DNA of 5,168 nucleotides from Methanobacteriota archaeon. GTDB lineage: Archaea > Iainarchaeota > Iainarchaeia > JAADDC01. Within the stretch, counting starts at the first letter, position 1. Each line of letters opens with the position of its first letter. Where the stretch lies: NCBI GenBank assembly GCA_015662385.1, contig DQUH01000016.1, positions 1-5,168 of the forward strand. Reading direction: 5' to 3'. Positions 1-5,168 of this stretch are shown one piece after another. The translations under genes and the position numbers were made by a program. A model generated the notes under the pieces. The model was not told where the DNA came from. It did no database searches and saw nothing but the letters and a program-made list of their open reading frames with translations.

Positions 1-1404
1 CTCCATAATGTCCTTCTGTATCCTGAGCTTCTCTTCGGTAGACCTGTAGAGGTAATAGGAAACTGCAAGCACGAAAGAAAACATGGCCCCAAATATCATA
101 ACGTAGGGCGTAAGGTCCTGCCCCTCCAAGTAATAACTGAGGCGCTCCTCGGGCATTGCTTCTATGCAGTCTTTTACGTTGGAAGGGGTACAGACGCCCG
201 CCTCCACCAGGAGTTTTTCAGGGGTTACGTCGAGGAGGGTGTGGAGGTAGTACGATGCGCCGGCGCCCATTAAGAAAATCGCCAGCGCCTGCAAAGCATA
301 ACGGCGACGTTTCGCGGAAGCGTTTTCCACAAGCCTGTCGGGGATTTCCGGGGCGGTATACGCCCTTGGACGTTTAGAAAGTATGGACTTGGCAAAGTAG
401 TACGTCGCAATGGGGAGAACGACGTTGTAGAGGAGAACCATGGCAAGGGGGTTCGCCAGCGGAGTGTCCGGGGAAAAAGCAGCCCAAACGGGTATGATTA
501 TGAACAGGAGCAAGGGGAGGAATATGCCCAGGTAGAACAGCTGGATGGAAGGCATGTAAAGGGAAGAAGCGGCGGCAACCATCCTGTTCTTTACCCCTTC
601 CACCGCCTCGCTAAGCGCGCCGTCAAGCAGCACGTACCTCTTGGCGTCGTCTGCCTCGAGGAGGGAAGTCCTTATACGCATCAGCGCGTGCTTGAACTCG
701 TCGGAGTACCGCCCCAGCCTGTACGCAATCCTGTCAAGCCCTTCCTCCGCGGAGCGGTACATCCCGAGCTGTACGTCCCAAAGCATCTGTTTCAGTTCGT
801 TGGCCAGAAATCCTTTGCCGTGTTTAACGGCGAAGGATATTGCTTTCTCGAGGTTAGGAACGAGTTTCATGGAGAGGACTATGTTGCCCACAACCCTTAG
901 GGATGGCAGAAGGTCTGACTGGAAAATTGATTTTGCCACGGATACCGGGTAGGACATAACCGAATAGTATGCACCCACCGCAAAAAGAACCGGTAAAGAG
1001 AGGATCACCCAGAAAAGGGGCTGGCCCGTTGCCTGTTCCAGAACGTCAAAGTCTATTGGCCAAGAAAGGTAACCAAAGAAGTAAAGCAGGAATGCGGAGA
1101 AAACCGCCCCCAGAGCGGCTGCGTACATTGCGTACGTCTTTGCGGCGGAGATAACTGCTTCAGGGGGTATGTCCCACCCAAGGAAATCAAGAGCAGCTTG
1201 AAGCTCCTTTGGGACTGCGCCACGGTATGGGTTTCTCTCGTACGCCTTGCGGCAGGTCTCTATGAACCCGCTATAGTCCTTTGCGCTTTCTCCGCTGTCC
1301 TCAACGTCTTCATCGTGCTCTCTACGGTAAAAAACTTCGTATATCCTCCCCGGACTGAAACCGGTGCGCCTATCCTTTTTTCGCCTCTTTCTTGGCAAGT
1401 ACAT
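1..1404 (-). CDS. TadC/FlaJ-type type II secretion F (T2SF) family membrane platform protein, partial (C-terminus beyond left edge)
   Basis: This is the integral membrane platform of an archaeal type IV pilus-like or archaellum-like machine. In this family it sits under the growing filament and couples to the cytoplasmic ATPase encoded just upstream. The frame is open for 468 codons and runs off the window. I see a very basic N-terminus (PRKRRKKDRR), a soluble head to about residue 88, membrane segments near 89-108 and 129-148, and a soluble T2SF domain at about 160-282. Four more membrane segments follow near 284-306, 318-340, 369-388 and 431-452. Archaeal members normally carry two T2SF domains with about six to nine membrane segments in total, so the second domain should lie beyond the edge. 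The start at ATG 1404 overlaps the ATPase gene by 35 bp, which suggests translational coupling. TTG at 1398 is an alternative start with better spacing to the GAGGG upstream. The loop at 389-430, predicted outside, has two cysteines (C405, C413). Which filament it serves cannot be told from this window. Confidence 0.9.
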   Translation of the reverse strand, partial: MYLPRKRRKKDRRTGFSPGRIYEVFYRREHDEDVEDSGESAKDYSGFIETCRKAYERNPYRGAVPKELQAALDFLGWDIPPEAVISAAKTYAMYAAALGAVFSAFLLYFFGYLSWPIDFDVLEQATGQPLFWVILSLPVLFAVGAYYSVMSYPVSVAKSIFQSDLLPSLRVVGNIVLSMKLVPNLEKAISFAVKHGKGFLANELKQMLWDVQLGMYRSAEEGLDRIAYRLGRYSDEFKHALMRIRTSLLEADDAKRYVLLDGALSEAVEGVKNRMVAAASSLYMPSIQLFYLGIFLPLLLFIIIPVWAAFSPDTPLANPLAMVLLYNVVLPIATYYFAKSILSKRPRAYTAPEIPDRLVENASAKRRRYALQALAIFLMGAGASYYLHTLLDVTPEKLLVEAGVCTPSNVKDCIEAMPEERLSYYLEGQDLTPYVMIFGAMFSFVLAVSYYLYRSTEEKLRIQKDIME

Positions 1405-3673
1405 CCCTCTTCAGGAATTCTTCCACCCAACGTTTCCACTCGTCCAGGACCCAACTGTAGTCCACAGATCCGAACTGTTCTATACTCCTTTCTTTAAGCA
1501 GAAGGAATTTGTTGTGGGCAGGCACCGTGTAGGTCGCCTCAAGTAGCTCGGATACGCCGTGTTTGTTCTTAAGATCCACTAAATACTGCTTTGTATATGC
1601 CCGCGCCCGTATTTCAGCCCAGATGTCTTCATAACTCAACCCGCGCAGGTCCATTATCTTGGCAAAAAGATCGGATTCTTTGATCTGGTCCTCCAAGAGC
1701 AAAAGCTCGTCCTCCTTTGCACTGTACCGCATCAGGTCAAGGAAGCCCCCTTCTTCCAAGGGGTCGCTTTTCCAGTGCTTGCGTATTTCCGTAATGCAAA
1801 TGGTTCTCCTGTGGCGGCGCAACGACCCGGAAAAGCGGATCGGTGCGTTCACCACCACGATGTCCGTCGCCTTAAAGGACGTGGTAGGGACGCCCAGGTC
1901 GTTCACCACCCTGTCCCAGACAGAGTATGCAGAGTCACCATGAATGGTGCCCATCACCACGTTCCCCGCAGCACCAACGCGCATAGCCTCGTAAAGAACC
2001 TTCGCTTCCCTGGAGCGCACCTCTCCGATTATGATGGCTGAGTCACCCAGCCGCAGGGCCGTCCTGAGGGCGTCTTCAGGGGGAAGCTCACCTGCGGACC
2101 CCCCTCCGATGGGGCTCTTAGTTTTCAGGCGCTGGATGTTGTACCCCAGCCGTTTTATCTCGGGAACAGGGATTTCAAGGGTGTCCTCCTGCGTAAGTAT
2201 CCTCTGGTTCTGGGGGATTTCAAGTATCAGAGAGGTCATAAGGGAGGTTTTTCCTGCACCGCGGGACCCGGCAACGAGCATGGTGGTCTGCGCATCCACG
2301 AAAAACGACAAGAGGCCTGCTGCAAGAGGGGAAAGCATCTTCCTGTCGATAAACTGGGGAAGTGTCCAAGGGGTGGGCTTGTGGAGCCGGAAGGCAAAGG
2401 CGATTCCGTCAGGAGAGAGGGGGGGACCGATAACGGCAACACGGGCGTACATGTCCGGCAGATCGTAGTCAAGCACGGGGTGTGCCTCGTCAAAGGGCCT
2501 GCCACTCATGGCGCGGAGCTTGGAGACGAAGGAGCGCGCCTCTTCGTCAGAGAATACTATGTTCGTCTGGCACTGCCCGTGTTCCGAATGCACCACATAT
2601 ATGGGTTTCATCCCAAGGGGCGAGTCAACATATATGTCCGTTAGCCGCTTGTCTGAGAGCAATATCTCGAGAACGCCGTACCCCACGGTGTGGCGGACGA
2701 GAATCCTGGCAAGGTTGGATACATCGTCACTACTGAGTTCAACGTCGTATTGCCTGGCTACGTCCCGGATGGTGTTCTCGTAAAGCCGCAGGAACTGCTT
2801 ACGACTGGGCGCCTTTGAAGACAGGATTGCGTTTTTTGGAGCGTACTTTGATACCAGTTCCTTTACCTTTTCCATGATGAAGTACTGGTCGGCAGGCAGG
2901 GAGTACTCCGGCAAGTATACATAATACAGTGGCTCCACGTGATCCGGGTGCTTATATATTATTACCTCGGCGTCCCCCACACTGTACTGGTCCTGTATCT
3001 CCAGATCCTCTTCAGAAACAGATATGAGGCGGGATCCGAGAAAAGACGGTTTGAGCTGTGGCTGAAAAACAAGGGAGTAGAACAAACGGCCCCGGGGGAC
3101 TTTTTTCATGCGGACCATGTAAGCACGGGCAGAAGAAATCAGGGAAGCCGTATCCATCAGGAGTTTTATGCGCTCCAGGACTTGCAAATACTTCTTATAA
3201 CACTCTTTTACGGAGTCCGGGGCTACCCGGTACCTCTCCTTAGCCTGTTTTATCAGCCCCAATAACTTAACATACGCAGCAACAGGGTCGGAGAGCCACA
3301 GATCATGGGTTATCTTAACGATCATTGCGGGGCCGTCACCGAGGGCGTCCTCGCACCCCTCTCCAAACTTGACGGATGATAGGCTCCAGAAGCCCTCCTG
3401 CTCGAAACGCCTCGCAATTTCCGCTATCTCTTTCAGCATTCTCGTCTGCTTCTCATCATATATGTGATCATATATGTCAGATATGACCAGCACGTCCGCG
3501 TCAACGTCCATTAACGTCTCAACTACCCTCCGCATAACCGACGGGTAGTCGGCAATAGACGCCCCTTCACCCCAGTCCCTGGCGTCTATGTATAAGTACT
3601 TCTTGCCGCCCACGTCACGGATCCTGTACTCCACACCTTCAAAAAGCGGGCGAAATATATATGCGTTATGCAT
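1370..3673 (-). CDS. Archaeal type II/IV secretion system (pilus/archaellum-like) ATPase, GspE/TadA/FlaI superfamily
   Basis: A hexameric cytoplasmic motor ATPase that powers filament assembly or secretion with the TadC-like protein encoded next to it. All core motifs are intact: Walker A GSRGAGKTS (469-477, Lys475), Asp box TQEDTLEIP (494-502), Walker B IIIGEVR (547-553, Glu551) and His box GTIHGDS (575-581, His578). The stretch DRVVNDLGVPTTSFKATDI (587-605) is typical of archaeal members. At 767 residues it is longer than FlaI-type ATPases (about 500-550). The extra length is an N-terminal region of about 250 residues, with a beta strand then a helix around 26-90, and a C-terminal extension after about residue 630. 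I recall both from DPANN and some euryarchaeal homologues, so they are probably family features rather than a fusion. The ATG start at 3673 shares its hexamer with the divergent gene and has no Shine-Dalgarno site, so translation is probably leaderless. The stop is TAG at 1370-1372. The filament type (pilus, archaellum or secretion) is undetermined. Confidence 0.95.
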   Translation of the reverse strand: MHNAYIFRPLFEGVEYRIRDVGGKKYLYIDARDWGEGASIADYPSVMRRVVETLMDVDADVLVISDIYDHIYDEKQTRMLKEIAEIARRFEQEGFWSLSSVKFGEGCEDALGDGPAMIVKITHDLWLSDPVAAYVKLLGLIKQAKERYRVAPDSVKECYKKYLQVLERIKLLMDTASLISSARAYMVRMKKVPRGRLFYSLVFQPQLKPSFLGSRLISVSEEDLEIQDQYSVGDAEVIIYKHPDHVEPLYYVYLPEYSLPADQYFIMEKVKELVSKYAPKNAILSSKAPSRKQFLRLYENTIRDVARQYDVELSSDDVSNLARILVRHTVGYGVLEILLSDKRLTDIYVDSPLGMKPIYVVHSEHGQCQTNIVFSDEEARSFVSKLRAMSGRPFDEAHPVLDYDLPDMYARVAVIGPPLSPDGIAFAFRLHKPTPWTLPQFIDRKMLSPLAAGLLSFFVDAQTTMLVAGSRGAGKTSLMTSLILEIPQNQRILTQEDTLEIPVPEIKRLGYNIQRLKTKSPIGGGSAGELPPEDALRTALRLGDSAIIIGEVRSREAKVLYEAMRVGAAGNVVMGTIHGDSAYSVWDRVVNDLGVPTTSFKATDIVVVNAPIRFSGSLRRHRRTICITEIRKHWKSDPLEEGGFLDLMRYSAKEDELLLLEDQIKESDLFAKIMDLRGLSYEDIWAEIRARAYTKQYLVDLKNKHGVSELLEATYTVPAHNKFLLLKERSIEQFGSVDYSWVLDEWKRWVEEFLKRDVLAKKEAKKG
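1405..1412 (-). promoter_or_regulatory. Possible Shine-Dalgarno site of the TadC-like gene
   Basis: GAAGAGGG on the minus strand directly abuts ATG 1404, inside the end of the ATPase gene. Zero spacing is poor for ATG 1404 but gives about 6 nt to an in-frame TTG at 1398. Either that TTG is used, or ribosomes terminating on the overlapping ATPase frame re-initiate here. The choice changes the protein by only two residues. Confidence 0.35.
3457..3476. repeat. Two copies of palindrome CATATATG at 12-bp spacing inside the ATPase gene
   Basis: The self-complementary octamer CATATATG occurs at 3457-3464 and 3469-3476, separated by TGAT. On the minus strand it encodes the repeated residues IYD-H-IYD (about 67-73). 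The codons explain it, so a regulatory role is only a possibility. It is A+T-rich in an otherwise balanced sequence and lies about 190 bp upstream of the archaeosortase start. Confidence 0.4.
3653..3673. promoter_or_regulatory. Head-to-head start region: TATA-like tract and shared palindromic start ATGCAT
   Basis: ATGCAT at 3668-3673 is its own reverse complement. The plus-strand archaeosortase begins with ATG at 3668 and the minus-strand ATPase with ATG at 3673 (read as CAT), so both proteins begin Met-His and the frames overlap by 6 bp. The TATA-like run AAATATATAT at 3653-3662 ends only 6 bp before ATG 3668. An archaeal TATA box normally sits about 25 bp upstream of the transcription start, so this tract would place initiation inside the archaeosortase gene. 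The true promoters may lie deeper in each opposing gene. No Shine-Dalgarno site is visible on either side. The overlap is seen directly; the promoter role is inferred. Confidence 0.35.
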
Positions 3674-4081
3674 GAAAAGAAGATCTTCCTAGCCCTGGAA
3701 TTTCTCTTCAAAACGGTGTTCACTTTCCTCTTCCTGGAAGCACTTCTTTACCCGTACCGCCAGCCCATCACGGAGGCGTTCAGCGAGATCCTTCGCGGTA
3801 AAATCAGCGGTAACTACAGCGTAGTATGGGAGTGCACCGCGATCGACGAGGTCCTCCTCCTTGCCTCCGCGCTGTGGTGGTCAGGGGGGCCAATAAGGGA
3901 AAGGGTTGTAAGCATACTACTCGGTGCCGCAGCGGTTTGGTTGTACAACGTAGCGAGGATCGTAATACTGGCACACTACCCCAATCAAACACTCCACGAC
4001 GTCCTTTTCAGGTGGGGGGGTTTTGTCATAATACTCGGGGTATATTACGCCCTCACCAGGCAACGCATAAAAACAGGATAA
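3668..4081 (+). CDS. Minimal exosortase/archaeosortase-family transmembrane protein
   Basis: A small hydrophobic protein of 137 residues with about four membrane segments (near 7-28, 59-72, 79-101 and 114-128). The order of key residues matches exosortase/archaeosortase enzymes, membrane cysteine transpeptidase-like proteins that cleave or anchor C-terminal sorting signals of surface proteins. There is one cysteine (C56, in ECTAIDE), then the NVAR motif (Asn94, Arg97), then a histidine after the next loop (His110, in LHDVLF; His103 is another candidate). C56 is the only cysteine in the protein, which supports a catalytic role. It is short for the family, which commonly exceeds 150-200 residues. 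The start is ATG 3668; no other ATG exists in frame and the next usual start codon (GTG 3716) would cut into the first membrane helix. It ends TAA followed at once by in-frame TAG. The gene lies 15 bp before the surface protein gene, probably in one transcript. Similarity is judged by motif only, so the exact subfamily is unknown. Confidence 0.8.
   Translation: MHEKKIFLALEFLFKTVFTFLFLEALLYPYRQPITEAFSEILRGKISGNYSVVWECTAIDEVLLLASALWWSGGPIRERVVSILLGAAAVWLYNVARIVILAHYPNQTLHDVLFRWGGFVIILGVYYALTRQRIKTG
4014..4020 (+). repeat. Seven-G homopolymer in the archaeosortase gene
   Basis: A run of seven G residues encodes part of the RWGGF segment (115-119) near the end of the archaeosortase. A slip of one base would shift the frame after the catalytic residues and alter only the last membrane segment and tail. 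The frame is intact as given. Similar seven-base runs occur at 2419-2425 (ATPase gene) and 4751-4757 (surface protein gene). Confidence 0.6.
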
Positions 4082-4084
4082 TAG

Positions 4085-4095
4085 TATAAATTAAA
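4085..4095 (+). promoter_or_regulatory. TATA-like sequence before the surface protein gene
   Basis: TATAAATTAAA fills most of the 15-bp gap between the archaeosortase stop and ATG 4097. It is a good match to an archaeal TATA box, but initiation about 25 bp downstream would fall near 4111-4116, after ATG 4097 and before the in-frame ATG at 4124. It could therefore be an internal promoter serving the later start, or simply an A+T-rich spacer in an operon. Confidence 0.3.
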
Positions 4096-4096
4096 C

Positions 4097-5168
4097 ATGT
4101 CTTCTCCGGGTGGACTTGCGGAAATGCTCAGGGATGTTTACCGCACGTTGGAAGACAAGTTTTACACCCTGCTGGACTGGCTCGAAGACCACAACATCCC
4201 AGCTTACCGCGTCCACGACTGGCTGGAAGACCACGGCATCCCCCCGTTCCCGGCGTTCCTATGCGTTATGTTCATCGCCGTATCCGGGATATTGATCGCC
4301 CTAACATCCGCCGGTGCCGAGACGTACACGGCTACGATACTCGTCCAGGACAAATCGGGAAACCCGGTCCCAAACGCACGCGTAGTTCTGGAGCTGGAGA
4401 GTGGATACACCCTTTCCCAGAGGACTGATGCCAGCGGTTACGCATATTTTTTGGAGCTACCTGAAAAGCCCGTATCCGTATCTGTATCTGCCGAGGGGTA
4501 CGAGTCCGTAAAGAAACGGCCCTTAACAGAGTCTGAAGCCACCATAACGCTAAAGCCGTCACCGAAGAAGAAAATGGAGGTATGCATACGGCCTGTTGAT
4601 TCTGAAAACGGCACCCTCGCGTCCGTGAGCATAATCGGCGTGTATGATTACCGCGGGACCAAGGCGAGTAAAACGTTCAAGCTTGACGAGGTTTACGGAG
4701 TATACTGCGCCGAGTTCCCAGATGGGACCACGGTAAAGGTTAACATCGTCGGGGGGGACTACAAAACTGTTGAAAAAACGGTTACGGCCCCGCATCCCAG
4801 AGAGAACCCCTTGGAAATAACGGTCTACCGCAAAGATACGAAGGCGGGGCTGGCACCCACCACGTACAGGCTTGCCGTCCAAGTACTTTATGACGGTGAG
4901 CCGGAGAAAGCGAGCGTGAGCATAAAAAGGGAAAACGGAACGAAAATATTGTCCACAAAGCAGACCGGCGATGACGGGCGCGCCGTACTGAACGTACCCT
5001 CTGCTGGTAAATACATTGTTGAAGCTGTGTCAAGCGGGAAACACAGGGGTAAAAGGGCGGCCAAGAAAATAACTGTGGTTGACAATACAGAGGTCACAAT
5101 AGACCTTGCAAAAGAAAAGGGGGCCACAGGCGAATCCGGCACCTTGAAGAAAGTTACGTCCCGTCCCA
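4097..5168 (+). CDS. Single-pass surface protein with carboxypeptidase-regulatory/Ig-like repeats, partial (C-terminus beyond right edge)
   Basis: The frame is open for 357 codons and leaves the window. A head of about 52 residues, predicted cytoplasmic, contains a duplicated DWLEDH motif. It is followed by one membrane segment (about 52-71) and then beta-rich modules expected outside the cell. Module one (about 77-153) has the carboxypeptidase-regulatory signature: GNPVPNARVVLEL, a DASGYAYF turn, then an AEGYES strand. Module two (about 158-244) is more divergent and carries two cysteines (C163, C204) that could pair. Module three (about 256-337) repeats the pattern with TGDDGRAVLNVP and GKYIVEA. 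Such modules are usually structural or adhesive with no catalysis, and I see no enzyme motif. The start is uncertain: ATG 4097 has only A+T-rich sequence before it, whereas ATG 4124 (Met10) has GGTGGA upstream at 4109-4114 and would give a head length closer to relatives I recall. It follows the archaeosortase gene by 15 bp and may be its substrate or partner; the C-terminus that would show a sorting signal is missing. Confidence 0.85.
   Translation, partial: MSSPGGLAEMLRDVYRTLEDKFYTLLDWLEDHNIPAYRVHDWLEDHGIPPFPAFLCVMFIAVSGILIALTSAGAETYTATILVQDKSGNPVPNARVVLELESGYTLSQRTDASGYAYFLELPEKPVSVSVSAEGYESVKKRPLTESEATITLKPSPKKKMEVCIRPVDSENGTLASVSIIGVYDYRGTKASKTFKLDEVYGVYCAEFPDGTTVKVNIVGGDYKTVEKTVTAPHPRENPLEITVYRKDTKAGLAPTTYRLAVQVLYDGEPEKASVSIKRENGTKILSTKQTGDDGRAVLNVPSAGKYIVEAVSSGKHRGKRAAKKITVVDNTEVTIDLAKEKGATGESGTLKKVTSRP
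4175..4258 (+). repeat. Tandem 14-codon repeat (DWLEDH...) in the surface protein head
   Basis: Two adjacent 42-bp units, 4175-4216 and 4217-4258, encode DWLEDHNIPAYRVH and DWLEDHGIPPFPAF (residues 27-40 and 41-54). The first six residues are identical, and the DNA over that part differs at one position (CTC versus CTG for Leu). This suggests a recent internal duplication or strong selection on the motif. The second unit leads directly into the membrane segment. Confidence 0.75.
4472..4489 (+). repeat. Short GTATCY hexamer repeat
   Basis: Three consecutive hexamers GTATCC, GTATCT, GTATCT encode Val-Ser-Val-Ser-Val-Ser (126-131), an alternating beta strand in the first Ig-like module. The protein pattern is sufficient to explain it, though such repeats can expand or contract. 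Confidence 0.5.

Noticed and set aside
1345..1351. Strong Shine-Dalgarno-like GGGGAGG on the minus strand inside the TadC-like gene
   Set aside because: No ATG, GTG or TTG lies at a suitable distance downstream in the coding frame, and the protein upstream of it (basic N-terminus) is in a long open frame. It is the Pro-Gly-Arg codons.
1198..1497. 99-residue plus-strand frame across the ATPase/TadC junction
   Set aside because: Antisense to two well-supported genes. Its hydrophobic stretch is a by-product of the opposite strand, and no promoter or ribosome site is evident.
2031..2468. 145-residue open frame on the plus strand
   Set aside because: It lies fully antisense to the conserved motif region of the ATPase (Walker A, Asp box, Walker B), has a low-complexity Ser/Arg/Gly composition and shows no recognisable domain. 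It is a shadow frame.
3457..3476. Paired CATATATG palindromes as a regulator binding site or promoter
   Set aside because: They are fully accounted for by repeated Ile-Tyr-Asp codons in the ATPase and lie about 190 bp from the nearest start. Listed as a repeat only.
4160..4312. Surface protein N-terminus as a cleavable signal peptide or class III (pilin) signal
   Set aside because: The hydrophobic segment begins about 52 residues in, too far for an ordinary signal peptide, and no charged-Gly prepilin cleavage site precedes it. An Ala-Gly-Ala after the helix could be a signal peptidase site, but a signal anchor is more likely.
4559..4882. 107-residue open frame on the minus strand
   Set aside because: Antisense to the Ig-like modules of the surface protein, with no family resemblance and no start signals.
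1..5168. CRISPR array, tRNA/rRNA genes, insertion sequences
   Set aside because: No regularly spaced repeats, tRNA-like cloverleaf, rRNA segment, transposase or terminal inverted repeats were seen. Nearly every base is accounted for by the four coding regions.

Overview
The window is almost entirely coding and holds four genes in two divergent pairs. Frequent ATA (Ile) and AGG/AGA (Arg) codons, starts without Shine-Dalgarno sites, TATA-like tracts near starts and the protein families all indicate an archaeon. The N-terminal domain of the ATPase, and the layout of the surface protein (short cytoplasmic head, one membrane segment, Ig-like domains), resemble proteins I recall from DPANN-type archaea (Woesearchaeota, Aenigmarchaeota, Micrarchaeota and relatives). 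That placement comes from memory and is tentative. Base composition is about half G+C.

Minus strand, positions 3673 down to 1: a 767-residue type II/IV secretion (archaeal pilus or archaellum-like) motor ATPase comes first. Overlapping its end by 35 bp is the matching TadC/FlaJ-type polytopic membrane platform protein, which runs off the left edge after 468 codons. Together they form the core motor and platform of an archaeal type IV pilus-like machine. No pilin, prepilin peptidase or minor subunit lies inside the window.

Plus strand, positions 3668 to 5168: a very small (137-residue) exosortase/archaeosortase-family membrane protein with the Cys, Arg and His expected at the active site. After a 15-bp gap comes a single-pass surface protein with three predicted beta-sandwich (carboxypeptidase-regulatory/Ig-like) modules, which runs off the right edge. 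The sortase-like enzyme and the surface protein look like one transcription unit.

The two units meet head to head. The ATPase and archaeosortase reading frames start inside the same palindromic hexamer, ATGCAT (3668-3673), so each gene's promoter must lie in the other's coding sequence. There is no conventional intergenic promoter region. My working hypothesis is that the four genes form one cell-surface locus: a pilus-like assembly machine next to a processing/anchoring enzyme and an exported Ig-like protein. The sequence shows the adjacency; the functional link is inference. I found no RNA genes, insertion sequences, CRISPR arrays or convincing terminators.
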